Part shown: piece by piece, positions 48,001-60,262 of the stretch
How the letters are laid out: every line of letters starts with the position of its first letter
Numbering within the stretch: position 1 is the first letter of the stretch
Position numbers and translations under genes: made by a program
Notes under the pieces: generated by a model
Database searches by the model: none
The model's input: only the letters and a program-made list of their open reading frames with translations
What the model was told of the DNA's origin: nothing
DNA from: Ectocarpus siliculosus
Lineage: Eukaryota; Sar; Phaeophyceae; Ectocarpales; Ectocarpaceae
Assembly (NCBI GenBank): GCA_000310025.1
Contig: FN649733.1
Span: forward strand, 1,514,876-1,578,875
DNA length: 64,000 nt
Direction of reading: 5' to 3'

Positions 48001-51000
48001 TGCAGCGGCAGATGAGAGCCGAGACGATCAAGAGGGCCAACGACAAGCTGTACGAGCAGACGGGGAAGATGAAGCTCCTGAGAAGCAACTTACTCTACGC
48101 CGAGGTTATTGAGGTACGAAGCTTCATATTTATAGATCACACTTTCGTGCGTGAGCAAGAGGTTCACTCGCCACCCCCCCCCCTCCCCCTAACCAATGGA
48201 CTCACACGCAAAGGATGGTGACCAGCTTCTGGTTTGTCCTTGTGAAACGTAGCCTGGGCCGGAGAAACCCGGGCATACCGTCCCAGGAATCTTAAGGACT
48301 ACGACACGCTTTTCGACGAGTACCCGACTCCTCGGACCAACGGACTCCAGATCGACGGTGGTGTCGCCAAGTCCCCGCGGGGGATCGAAGTATGTCAGAT
48401 TCTCCTTCGAAACCACGCGTTCTGAATCCCGAAACAACTCGCACGTGTTGACAAGGACAACGATTAGCCTGAGAACAACGATGGGGGTCCAGACAAAGAG
48501 GAGGGTTCTGATTTTGCCGAGATTCATTCCCATCGCCTCTAGTGCGCGGGGAGGCCAGCACATACGACACGAATGTTTTTGCAGGGGATCCCTGCAGCGC
48601 GGGTCAACAGCGTACACACCCGACGGCAGCAACACCATCGTACAACCCATTGATTCTGTATGCGGTATGCCCCTGGTTGGCCGCACGCATGTCGATTCCT
48701 CTACGGGAGGGCCGTGTTGGTAGTGCTTCATGAACGGAGCAGAACTTATGCGTGTTTGTTGTGTGTGGCGATGGAAATTCGACCTGATCCCCGCGCAGAC
48801 ACGAAAGGAACAGATCGCCGAGAAGGCAGAGCGGCACACGGACGCGCAAGCCCTGGCTGCGGCTTACCACCAAGAGGTTATCCGAAAGGTGTGGTGATTT
48901 ATGACACAGAGGAAGAGAATACGACACACAATGTATGAGTGCGGCATCAGTATCCACTCTGAAAAGGCGATGAAAAAAGACTGCCTGACAAGCACGACTG
49001 TGATGGCAGGGGGGGGTGATCGATAGTTTACGAGGACGCAACGCTCGGAGGCCCGTACGTAGCCATTGTGGTTACTATCAAAGCGACACAAAAGTCTCGG
49101 GGGGGGTGGCGGGTGGGAATGATGGTACAGAGAGATAGCCTGCGGAGTGCTGAAAATTGTGGGTGGATGACAAAGCGAGCGATGCATTGAGACGTGATGA
49201 TTCGAATGGAGTTCGGCGGGAAACACAGCAGGAAAATAACCGAACCACACGGGGCGATACTGTTAAGTTTGCTTCGTATTCCGCTGGGCGAGTACATATT
49301 TCCCAAACCTCTAGCCGCAGGACAGAGCATGAGCCTGTCGGTGAGGCTGCGGCGTAAGCTACGCATTTCTCGTGTCACTCGTCATGTGCGGCTCTCGGGA
49401 AACAATACAACACAGGTTGCCGAGGGAGACGCAGCGGAAAAGGCCACTGCTGACGCCCGTGCTGCGAAGGCGAGGACGACGGCCAGGGACCAGCAGCAAC
49501 AACTGCGCGAGTTCCAAGTACGCTGCCGAACACCTCGTAGGATGTGCTTGTAGTGTACCTACGAGTTTATACCTTCAGCCGGGTAGGACTATTGCTGTTG
49601 AGACGTGTGCTTGTTGATGGTACTTCTGGCATTGCGAGAGGTTTTGCTCTCAATGCAGGGGTTTCGGCGGACCTTCCAGCACTTCCGCATTCCGCACGCT
49701 TCCAAGGCATACGGTACGAGTAGGGTGGGGTGCAGTCATCGGGAAGCGCGATCGGCGTTGCCGAGGTCCAGTCGGGATAGGAAGGAGAACACCTCAATGA
49801 ATGAGACCGTCGTTGTTGTTTTGTTGTTGATGTTGTTGTCTTGACATTGAAAAACCGCACCGGTCTCCGTTCAGTACCTTCCAATATCGAACGCCTCTAA
49901 GAAACGACACTTGTGTACTGCTGTTAGTCTTGTTCCCGTTTTCGACTTCATTAGTATCCTCCGATGTGCTCACCAATACCCTCTTCGACATATGAACATT
50001 GTTGTTGCTTGCTTTTTTTTTCGCTAGACGTCGTACATCGCGAGCTTGGTCAAGGCCAAGGAGGACGGAGACGAGACGCAGAGGGCGGCCAAGGTGAGTC
50101 GTGCGACGAAAAGCATCTTGTTCTGATATTATTGTTGTTGTTGTTATTGTTGTTGGTAGTGGTGTGTTGGTGTTGGTAGTGGTGTGTTGGTGTTGGTGTT
50201 GCTGTCGTCCGTAATCGTCATCGTCGTCGTCGTCGTCGTTGTCGTCGTCGTCGTCGTCATCGCCGTGGATGTCGCTGTTGTGGTCGTCATCAATTGGTTC
50301 TGCTTGTTGTGGGTGTTCAGGCCGCCATCGAAGCGGAAGAGGACGAGAAGAGGGCCCTCAAGCTCAAGAACCGCGCGGAGATGGAGAAGATGCTCACGGC
50401 GAACAAGGACCTGCACCAAAGGAGAGCCGAGCGAATATCGGAAGAGTTGGCGGTGAGCCCATGATTCACACAAGCAAGGAGAAGATACCCCTCAAGCACA
50501 CAACAACTCGTCTGGCAAGGAGCGGTGTACGCACAGAGTTGTCGGGAAGACGTATCAATTGTAGCCGTCATTTTCTTCAAGTCGAGTGGCTTGGAGGTCG
50601 CTCGAGCAACGTGCTTTGGAGAGTGAGCGCTATGCTCCTATTGCGTTCCATCTTGAGCCCACTTGCTTGGTGAAATGACTGCGTTCGCGATGCCGCTTTT
50701 ACGGAGAGTAGTAGGCCGCCAGGTGGACGGCAGGCACACTAGGCTTTGCTCTGGGTACGGCATCAAACATTTTTCGCTGGATGTGTAGGCATCGGCCAAG
50801 GATGTTGAGGGCAGAAAAATGACACGGACGTTTCCGGGTCAAGGAATGGACATGGCTCGGCGTACCCCCGGGGGAACCCGAGGTCCCACTCGCGGAATCG
50901 TGTTGGTTTCAGATGAGGTCGATACATACTTATGTTTTCTCACCTGTCCGTGTGTTTAGATCGGCCTTTGCTTCCGATACCAAGGCACGCGGTTTAAGCG

Positions 51001-52801
51001 CTTACCTGCTTGCTCTGCTTGACCGTTGCAAAACGTTCGCGCGTAATGTAGTACATGGAGAAGTGCCGGCAGCAGCGGGACGTGCTGGACAGGGCGGCGA
51101 GGGCTAGGAAGAGCCTAGAGACCAAGCGATTCAACGAGAAACAGGTGCCGACAGATTTAGCGTTTCATCGTCGTCTTCGTTGATGTCATGCTCTCTACGC
51201 CTTGTCGAGGTCCTGCTCTAGAAACGTTGATGTAGCTGCTTCAAACATGTCGTAACCTATCACCGATACTTAGGTTCGAATAAGCTTCACCCCGACCCCC
51301 AACGCGCTCGTCGTCGCCAGGCAATAAGACAGCAGATGATCGACAAGGCCACAAGGGAGCTCGAAGCCAGCCGGAAGGCCGAGGACAACAAAGAAGAGAA
51401 GGAGGTAGGTACAGAGGTCACCTGTTTCTGTGCCGGGAACCGCAGCCGTAGTTCCAGCGATCACGGACCCTTCCGCCAAAACGCTGACCGGTAGACCCGA
51501 AACGGGCCTGAAAATATGCGTCTTACGATTTCTCCTGTCAACACTCAAGGCTGTGCCGTGCGGGTGGCTGGTGGCAATGGATGTTGATCGCGTGGAGGCG
51601 GAGAGGGTACGGTGGAAGATAAAAACAACGGCATTGGGTTGAATCATACCAACTCGTCTTTCTTCCCACCTCTCTTTCAAAGTAACGCCGAACGGTTTCG
51701 TCCACAGCGTAGTAGAAGGGAAATTCCCGGCCTTTAGCAAGAACGCGAAGTTGAAGCTGCGTACGGTACCGCGTTGTCTCGCGAGAATTTTCAGTGTTTT
51801 CGCCGCTATCCGACGACATTCTGCGGTAGCGTGTTGTACTCTTACCCTTGTTCCGACGGGCGGGTCACCCCATGAAGCCGTTTACCAACTCTTGAATGGC
51901 CCGAACGAGGACGTGCAGTAGGGAGAGGGTCAATACGGTATTCCCCTCTCAAGCCAGAAAAAGCAACCGCGCGGGACATCGTCGATCGGGGCACTGTTGT
52001 CACAGGCTCTCCAGCAGAGGCAGAAGGAAGACGATGCGGCCGCCAACAAGACCAAGGCCAGGGAAGAACTCCGCCTTCAGATTGATAGGAGCAGGTACGA
52101 GAGAGAGAGAGATAATAATAAATTGTCTTGCAAGGAGCCCCCACACTACTTCAACCACCGCGTCGGAGAAAGACGTGGGTGGTTTGGCCGCATTTTCAGT
52201 CGCGCAAGGGGGCGCGCATGCTTCCCACAAGCGAAGCGCAAACCGCGCAACACCACATGATGCAAGACAACGCCGTTCTTGGAGGCACGTCGAGCTGCAG
52301 ATTAGAACGCCGGTGGGAGCCTAACTCGTAGCAGTTGCTCGGCGTTAGAAGTGAACTATTAAAACAATAACAATTTACAAACCGTGTTGGTTGCGATGCC
52401 CTATCCACAAGACTGTCCATGAAAGCAAACGCGCACAATACTAATAATACCTATGGAGGTCGATAGATGCTCAAGACATCGTTATGTATCACGTGGTTTG
52501 ATGCGGGGGCGTCCCGGCGTACGCTTGGGGGGCTCCTTTTCGAGGGAGAAAAGGTAACATGAAAAACTTGCGATTTTCCGCCCGATCGCCGGCATCATCG
52601 CCTTGTTGTCGGAGATGTTGTCCCCGTTGCCTGACGGGTTCAGTGCTGCTCTGGCAAGCATACGGATAATCCACCGAACACGATGGATGATTTGCACGTT
52701 GAACCCACGTACCGGCCAACGTCCACGGTGAAAATGAAGCAAAGCAACGACAGCAACGACGAGGCGACATGAACGGTGAACTCATTGTGAAAACAACAAG
52801 T

Positions 52802-52836
<35 letters not shown>

Positions 52837-54902
52837 TAACGACAACAATGAATGACCATGTATCGATGTGCCAGGGCGATTCAGATCAGGCAGAGGGCGG
52901 AGAAAGAAGAGGCTCAACGGGCCGAGGACAAAGAGATCAACGCCTACTTCCGACAGAGAACCAGCGAGGTCAGTGCAATACAGCAGAGCCCTTTCACCAA
53001 CCCTTCCTGTGGCGTAAAGGGTCGTTGCTCAATCACGGTCGTTCGGAGTCCTGTGGGTTCAACACCCACCACCGATGTGCACACCTCAGCGAGAGTCTTC
53101 AGCTGCTAAATTCCAGGATCCAATCGTTCTGGGGCAACGGAACTTTGTTCTCGGTGTTTTCTCGCTAACAACCAGGCAACACCGTCCATGCACGGCATCA
53201 CACGACAACCATCACCACCTGCCACACCCTGCGGGGATAACCCAAACAGTTCAACGGAGTGGTTGTTTCCTCTTGGAAAAACCAACAGCATGAAAAATGT
53301 TTTAGTGTTTCACCCAGGGGAGGAATTCGAACATGCTGCAGGGGCATGTAGGGCCCGGCGCGAGTCCACTCCGCTGCAGAGGCTTGGCTGCGCGCGAGAA
53401 CGGACGACGACAATGATAGAACGGCAATATCAGCTCTGAAACCTATCTACCACCCTGGGCGAAAACGACCCCCCCCACACACGCACACAGATGGATCGGC
53501 TGGACAAGGAGGAGGAGGCGGCTAGGCTGGCGCGCGAAAAGCAATTGAGAAACTCTCAGAAGCTGCAGGTGATGGAATTTCTGGTAGACGAGAAGCTGAC
53601 ACGTTGGTGCTGTCGTTGTTGCATTATTGCATGGGGCTACCAGGCGCATGTTGACCGTGCGGATTTTGCCCCTGCTCTGGTGGAGTTATTTCCATCCTCT
53701 TCGAACCATCGTTGAACGAGCTCCGCCGAAAACTCTACACAGCCAACCTGGATGACTCGCGAATGAAAATCTCACAAAAATTCTGCACGTGCAAGTAAAC
53801 ACGACCGAGAAGGGTTTGTCGAAGTTCGACAAGCAATCGATTAATGTCAACGTTTTGCGTACTGTGCCCTTTTTGAGAATCAGACCACGCAGACGTTCGG
53901 GATTTGTGCATATGAGGGTCGACGTTTAGATAGGGCCGGCATTCCACAGAATGAGGTAATTCCATGGTCAACATGAGGAGAATCAAGAGCAGCAAAGGGA
54001 TTACGCTTGGGCTGGGAGTTACCGCGTTGAGGGCTTCCCCCATGAGCACACGTCCCCGCGTTTAATAAGTTTCCATTTTGCCTCCGATAAATTAAATCTG
54101 GGCTACGACGTCAAGTTTTGTTGGCGTACGACGTACGCGCGACCCTAACACCTCGAGCCTAACAGGAAGCAGATCGGTGCCGGTATGTTGCAGAGACGTT
54201 CATGATAAGCGGCTGTGTGGAATGTTTACCGGAACATTTCCTTCCCACAGCTCGAACAGTGAATGTTTTCTTTTGGCCTTTAGCTCTGGACCGTGACCCG
54301 CCGTTGGATGAGACTTCCACCGCAAGCGTCAACTGTTTTCGCCGTTCCTTGGACGCGTCATCCCTCTCGTCGCGCAGGCCAGAGAACGCAATGCGAAGGA
54401 CAGGGCGCTGCAGGCCTACGAGACCGTGAACCACGCCCGCACGATCGCTGCCCAAGGGGACGAGGACGACCGGTAAGTATCAACCCGTGCCTGCTGGTTC
54501 TCGATCCGTCGTCGTTCTCGGCCGCAGATGTCGCCGCAACCACTCCTTGACTCTCTCCGTGAGTTCCTTGCCTTCAGCTGGGTGCGTTGTTTTCGAGAGT
54601 GGCCGTGCACAGAAGCCGGTGCCGACCACCCCCCATTGCTTTTTATTTGAAGAGGCTCCAATGAACGATGTTTGTACAACTTGGTGCACATACGCGGGGG
54701 GGAATCATCAGAAAGCACAAGGATCCCGCCGGTCGCGGTTGCTGATTGTCCCACCCTCATATCTCCCTCTTGCAGGTTCAAGAAGATCGTCCACGGCTAC
54801 ATCGACGACTTCAATGCGAAGGGGAAGTCGACGTACCTTCTGCACAGGACCCTCAATCACAAGAACCCGGACATGTTCCCCGCCGGAAACCTCAATCTCT
54901 AG
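45095..54902 (+). CDS. TPH-domain coiled-coil flagellar protein, CFAP210 (CCDC173)-like
   Basis: Exons: 45095-45130, 46956-47096, 47928-48113, 48799-48888, 49416-49517, 50028-50093, 50321-50452, 51052-51144, 51321-51404, 52006-52094, 52875-52968, 53491-53568, 54378-54472, 54776-54902. They total 1413 nt (470 aa). Almost the whole protein is charged heptad-type coiled coil of the trichohyalin-plectin-homology kind. The opening MPVKNERVVLTQ with AELDRIRAKV, then HWPNTLEAQRQNK and KRANDKLYEQTGKMK, match the CFAP210 layout. CFAP210 and its relatives are inner proteins of axonemal doublet microtubules. The ATG lies at the start of a 12-codon exon with a clean GTAAGG donor. Introns carry a MITE-like element, a dispersed repeat and microsatellites. 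CFAP45 or another TPH protein is the alternative identity. Exon borders are firm; family naming is less so. Confidence 0.8.
45558..45966. mobile_element. MITE-like element in intron 1 of the CFAP210-like gene
   Basis: A 409-bp segment with terminal inverted repeats of about 85 bp. CTGTCATCAGTAGAGGACAC at the left is the exact inverse of the right end. GGC(A/G)TCGTG(T/C)GTGCTG, CGTTCAGGTTTGCT and GGAGCTGAAATAT follow in both arms with few mismatches. If the ends are taken as CAGTAGAGG...CCTCTACTG (45565-45959), they match the shorter element at 7226-7379 and resemble hAT-type termini. No open frame of note. Confidence 0.85.
46743..46852. repeat. Dispersed repeat, copy C (SINE-like), flanked by CA microsatellites
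   Basis: Similar to 589-693 block by block. It is flanked on the left by a (CA)n stretch (about 46699-46730) and on the right, after AATAATAAAG, by another (CA)n. It contains TCAGCCGGTTAGCGCGATGG, which looks like a tRNA D-arm. It sits in intron 1 of the CFAP210-like gene. Confidence 0.6.
50110..50290. repeat. GTT/GTC microsatellite filling intron 6 of the CFAP210-like gene
   Basis: Nearly the whole intron between exons at 50028-50093 and 50321-50452 consists of GTT, GGT and then GTC/GTT triplets, including a 20-bp unit GGTAGTGGTGTGTTGGTGTT present twice. The splice sites flank the tract closely. Confidence 0.9.
52797..52836. repeat. CAA microsatellite in a CFAP210-like intron
   Basis: A run of CAA triplets with slight interruption, about 40 bp before the exon starting at 52875. 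Confidence 0.9.
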
Positions 54903-56639
54903 AGGGGTCGTGGGTGTTACTAGAGACGCATCTGATACTATTCTAGACGTATGAGACCAAAACCGGCCCATCACACGTTGTTTTATTGCTGTGTGTGTGT
55001 CGCTGTGCCTTTGCGTTTGGGCACCCTCTGTGGTTACGCGCGTGTGTTGGCATGTCGGCCGTGTGATGTGGGTGGGCACGTACCGTCCGCACCTTGGATC
55101 GCTGCATCCCCTCGCCGGCATGAGCGCGCTTCTGAGGGCTTCGCAGAATGTATATGCCGGTTGTGATGAAAAGATGCGGGGAGCGTCACACGGAAGAATA
55201 TTGTTAGTGGTTGCGCTTCAGCGTGCTAGAACGTCGGCTCGCGTTTCGCGTCTCGAGCCCGCGGTAGGGGGCATTGCGGAGAAGCCGAGCAAAAGCAAGC
55301 CAAATTCGATCTGGAACTGATGTACCGCACGAAACCGCCTTGCTCAAAGGATGGATCCACAACATGGTTACAATGTTTCGTGTCTGCGCTCACGAAGAAA
55401 TTGTTGAATTTTGTCCTATTCCGATCTACTGACAATGAAACGAGACCGTAGGTTGAACGCAGGAAGTGTTAATCAACCGAATTGCCAGGCTTAAGCGGCA
55501 CATACTTTTTGGATTGTTCGTCGAAAAACCTCTCCATCGAAAACGGCGCTGGAAACGGGCTATCAGCTTCTATCAGGCTTTCCTTCGCCATACAAGTGTA
55601 GTACTCCCGTAGAAGTACGTCGACTGCTCAATCGAGCAACAAGCTGCGTGTAGGCACCAATTCACTTGTCGGCCTCGATGCCAGCTGAGATGGGTACAAC
55701 ATATTGTCGAAGTGTGGGAGACACATCGGTTCTCTCTCACCGTTGGATATTGCCCGACAACAGCGGGTGGTTTTTATGTTGTACTCTTGACACCGTTGGT
55801 CGATCACTTGATCGATGAAAGTATTGGATTGGATGCGGCCTCCTGCCGCCCGGTTGGCGGACCGGCAGGGGTGGGTATTTCGCCGCGTCGTAAAACGTTT
55901 GCGCCGCGGCGACATGCCGAGCTAGGCAAATGATCATTGTGGGGAAAAGAAGTAGACAACAAACAGGAAAGGAATATGGTATTATCGCAGTTGGGCGGGA
56001 GGGACGGTCTCGAATTTCCTGTCCCGAACGTCCTTTCGAGAGGATATTGTTTTTCGAGAGAGAAGTGCCAACGGGTACCGATTTCAAGTAACTTCGGAGG
56101 CCCTGCAGTTGGTGGTGTTCCGTGTCGGAACTGGAATAATCTGATTGGCTCCCAAATATGCTTCGTCACAAGCAAACACGTACAGAGAGGTAGCCTGGAA
56201 TTGTCTTTTGCCCTACTGAAACAGACAAATTCATGTTGTATCCTCTTGCCTTGCCTCCACTCATGGTCTGAATCAAGTGTGTTGGTTCCTCTCTCTGCGT
56301 CCTCCACCATATCTGACGTAGCGAGAGGAACCCCACCTGATTAACGGCTTGCTCCGTATGTGCTACGGTGGTTGCATGGCCGGAGAGTGACTCACAAGAC
56401 ACCTTATTGGTCTTGTAAATGACGGCCCCATAGTAGCCTCTGTTCCATGAAATTGATTCATTCGCTGCACGCTTGCCGCATATCATACTCTCCCTATATT
56501 TTCAACTCTAGCTGAACGCCAAACGGATTTGGATCTTCCGCTTGAATCGCCTCCAATACGACGGTACGGTCGAGCTTGTGAATCAGCCACGAAGATGATG
56601 CGCACACACCAATGAAGGTAGGAGAGACGCTTCATTCTG
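54903..56639. other. Region downstream of the CFAP210-like gene without recognisable gene
   Basis: Frames of 135 codons (plus, 55937-56344) and 168 codons (minus, 55804-56310) overlap each other. Neither has a motif I recognise, so at most one can be real. Confidence 0.4.
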
Positions 56640-57800
56640 TAAGGACACGTGAAAGAAGGCATCGCCCCCTCCTGCCGTTAATGACACTGCCGTAAGGCCT
56701 TTTTAAAATACAATGTAAACGCAGCCGCCAGTAATGATGACAATGTGTACACCCAACCAAACGAATACACACATTTTTCGGAATGTTCCCCCACATGGCC
56801 TTTGCTGATTGGCACAGGAACGCCGTGAATGAAGGCAGCACTTCCTTCTGCAGCCAATGAACCTTCTGTTGTAATAACGCTAACCCTCTATGAAACCCAG
56901 GAGACGTGGTGATGTAACGCCTTTTTACAATACAATGAAAATGCAGCCAGCAGCAATGACAACGTCTACCCAACCAAACGAATACACACATATTTCAGAA
57001 TGTTCTTCCACATGCCCTGTGCTGATTGATTTGGCACAGACAGGAACACCATGACTAAAGCCATCACTTCCTTCTGCAGCCAATGAATCTTGAATAAAAT
57101 ACCGCCAATCTTCTATGAAGCCCACCAGACGAGTACTGCTGAAACGCCTTTTTACAATACGACGTAAATGCAGCCACCTGCAATGACAACGTGTTTACAC
57201 CTAACCAAATGAATACAAACATATTTCAGAATGTTCCTCCACACATCCTTTGCTGATTTGGCACAGGAACATTCTTTCTGCAGCCATTGAACCTTCTGCT
57301 GAGTACTGCCAATTTTCTATGAAACCCACCAGACGTGCTGATACTGCCGTAACGCCTTTTTACAATACATCCGTAAATGCAGCTACTTCCAAAATGTAAA
57401 TGTCGTCTCGCACTCGCACCAAAAAAATACTACATAGACTAAACTGCCGACAGTTCTGCCGCACGATCATGGCTGATTGGCGCAGGACCGCTGCGCATGA
57501 AGGCATCTTCCTTGTGCAGCCAATGAACCTTCTGCTGAATACCTCCTATCTTCAATGAAACCCACCAGACGTGTTGATACTGGAACGCCTTTCACCATCG
57601 CACCCTAAAAAATCAATATGAATGTCGCCACGTCACCCCCAACAATTAAATACTCTGTAGACTAAACTATAGCAAGTTCCACCACATGCTCATGGCTGAT
57701 TTGGCACAGGAACACCGTGAGTACTGAGCATCATTCCCCTGCAGAAAATAACACCGCTGATAAATAACGCCATTCTATAAAACCCAACAGACGTGTTGAT
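56640..57800. repeat. ~225-bp tandem repeat, about five diverged copies
   Basis: The order GAAACCCACCAGACG, AACGCCTTTTTACAATAC, GTAAATGCAGCCAC, AACCAAACGAATACACACAT, TTTCAGAATGTTC, GCTGATTTGGCACAGGAAC, CTTCTGCAGCCAATGAACC recurs about every 204-236 bp. Anchors (CCAATGAA or its variant) fall near 56857, 57080, 57284, 57520 and a weaker one near 57745. Copies differ from each other by substitutions and small indels. On the minus strand some units stay open in one frame, giving repeated W-L-H-x-H-C-I-x-KR-like peptides, probably by chance. Confidence 0.88.
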
Positions 57801-60262
57801 AGCCTTCTCGTCGACACGCTTCGGCCGAAAGGATATCGCAACGAGTCTGATTACCTTATTCCTACCCACCAGCTCCCCACCCCACACCATTGTCGGAAAC
57901 AAATTGATGTCCTTGCCCGAAGACGGTCGAAACAGCTTTAGTTTGGTTTCGTCCTGCTCGCGCATCCCTGCCGCGAGTTCCACCCGAGTTATTACTGTAG
58001 AATAAGGTGCCGCCTACAAGAAGTTATCCGTCCTCCACGTCCTCCTCCCCATGCCAGGAGGCGTCGAACAGGTGGACAACCAGGCCCAATTCAATTCCTG
58101 GTAACTCTCATCTGTCTCTATTGCTAGTACGTACGTGTAACCGAGGTGTCAAGGTCACCACACCAGATGATTTCACAATCATCTTTTCCCTTTCTTACCC
58201 AACCCATCCCGTCTTCTGGTCGTTCCATATTTCCCCTTACCGTCGATATCTCCCGGCACCCATCCGTCGGAAGAATATCGGAATATGCACTGCGTCACCC
58301 GAACGATGCCCTTACTTCGAGACTCGGTCACACTTTGCAGCCCCCCTTGTCTCGCACAACCCCTCCAAGAAAAAACGCTCTAATACCCCGCCTTTGTCCC
58401 CCGCCGCTAACCTTTCGTGCGGGCAATTCACTCCTCTTGGTACTCAACGAGTTCAGCTATGTGAACTGCCTCATCCTCTCGGATTCGATACGTGAAAAAA
58501 TAATGCCCACCTGAGCCCTGATCCGTTACTTTTGGTGGGTTTATGGCTCCTTACGCCCACGCGCATGTCCAATAAATATGAATATGCGACCAAGGGTTGG
58601 TTGTGTGTATACCTACAAATATCTGCAGCAATAGTAATGTGAAAGAACGACCTCTATTTCCCCCAAGGAAAGAGTTCGGTTAAATCAAAAACGTGCACGA
58701 CATAGAGACGAGCGTCGACAACAAGTACAAATTCACGCAGGCCTACCCGGAAACTTCACCCAACAACTGTCAGCTACGCAGCTACCCGACACCGGTGGAA
58801 GTGAGAACGAAACAAGCATTGCTATACGTCCACCGGGTTGGCATGGTGATCGTCGAAACGAAAGACCACGACATCAGGAAGATCTACCCTAGTCTGTCCA
58901 CCAGAAACAAAACCCTACAGATAGCTCAACTCACACCGCTGGCCTTTAGCGGTGACCCCCCCCCCCCTCCCCCTCCCCCTCAACGAGGTGCATGGTGACG
59001 ACAATCACCCACATAATGTATGTGTCGTCGTGAAACACGAAGACCAACTCAAGCGCCCACCCACTGAGTATGAAACTGAGGGCGGTTGAGTGATTGCTAC
59101 TGCTGGTCCAAGCCAGACAAGAATTCAAAATTGAACAAGACCGAGAAAAAGGACTGAACAAAACAGTGTGAAGCGATGCACCGGGCAAGATCCGCTACCG
59201 TTGATGCTTACTCGGCGCTAAGCGGTCCAGAGGCTCTCGACCATTTTCATTCTGACCGACACGGGCATCTACACGAAACAACTGCAACAACCGGCTGAGG
59301 CCTAATGCCCTCGATGGTACTGGCTGGTGCGCCTTAATGTGGTCGAGAGCGAGTATCGGCGTGCTCCCTTCCGACCCAAAATCCCGGTCTCGAACGTAAT
59401 CCTCTCCAAGAGACAAAAACGATCATGCTTCGACGAAAGACTATTTCCCGGCGAAGTTCGTTCGGATCTATAACGCGAGAGCTCTCCCGCAAGGCTTACA
59501 GGCCCCGTCGACTCAAACTAGCGCCTCTTCATCCAATGAATGGCGCTTTCCCCTACACGAGCAGAGTGGCCACAAAAGCCTCAGCTTTCCAACTCAACCC
59601 AGTTAAAAAAAAGGCTGACACGAAAACAGTAGACGACGGCATTTCGTTCCCGGAGAACACAGAAACTTGTTATCCCAAACCCTCTCGCTTAAACAGCCCC
59701 TCGGGGACATGTTTCTCGCCCCCGAAAACGTTTCAAAAATGAATCAACTATTATTGTAGGGCATCAAAAAATGCGGGCTTTCTCGTATGGTGAAGACAAG
59801 ACGGGGTCGGCCATCTGCTGCTCAATACTTAGCAGAAAATATCTAGACCGATTGTTTGTCTGCCTTTTTCTTAAGAGTCCATCCAATGCGCCGTGCCCAT
59901 TGTTACGGCAGACGATATCATGAAGATCGCTTCAGACGAGGAATATCCAGGATGGATTCTAGCTTAAGACACGCCCAGATCGTGATGACAAATTTTCTAG
60001 TTGACTCTTCCTATAAACCAAATCCAATAATCCCCCAAAGATCCCAAACACATTTTGAGATCCAGCCCGGCAGAGCATGGTCATTTTCTTGTTATGTTTA
60101 TTGCCGGCGGATACCCCTACGATATACTTGTAGCCTGGAGGAGCAGTAGCCTCATTTAAACGCTCACATGCCACCCTTACGCGGGTGAATTGAAACACCT
60201 AGCTGGGTGTCGAGGATATTCATGTGCCACGAGCGCGAAGAACGCGATCTTGCCGATGGAGT
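57801..60262. other. Region with unassigned open frames
   Basis: Plus frames at 58007-58495 (162 codons), 58693-58998 and 59425-59742 and a minus frame at 57690-57983 show no recognisable domain. The 58693 frame reads as fairly protein-like (KYKFTQAYPE, LLYVHRVGMVIVETKDHD), and a decayed gene or mobile-element fragment is possible. No exon chain could be built. Confidence 0.35.
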
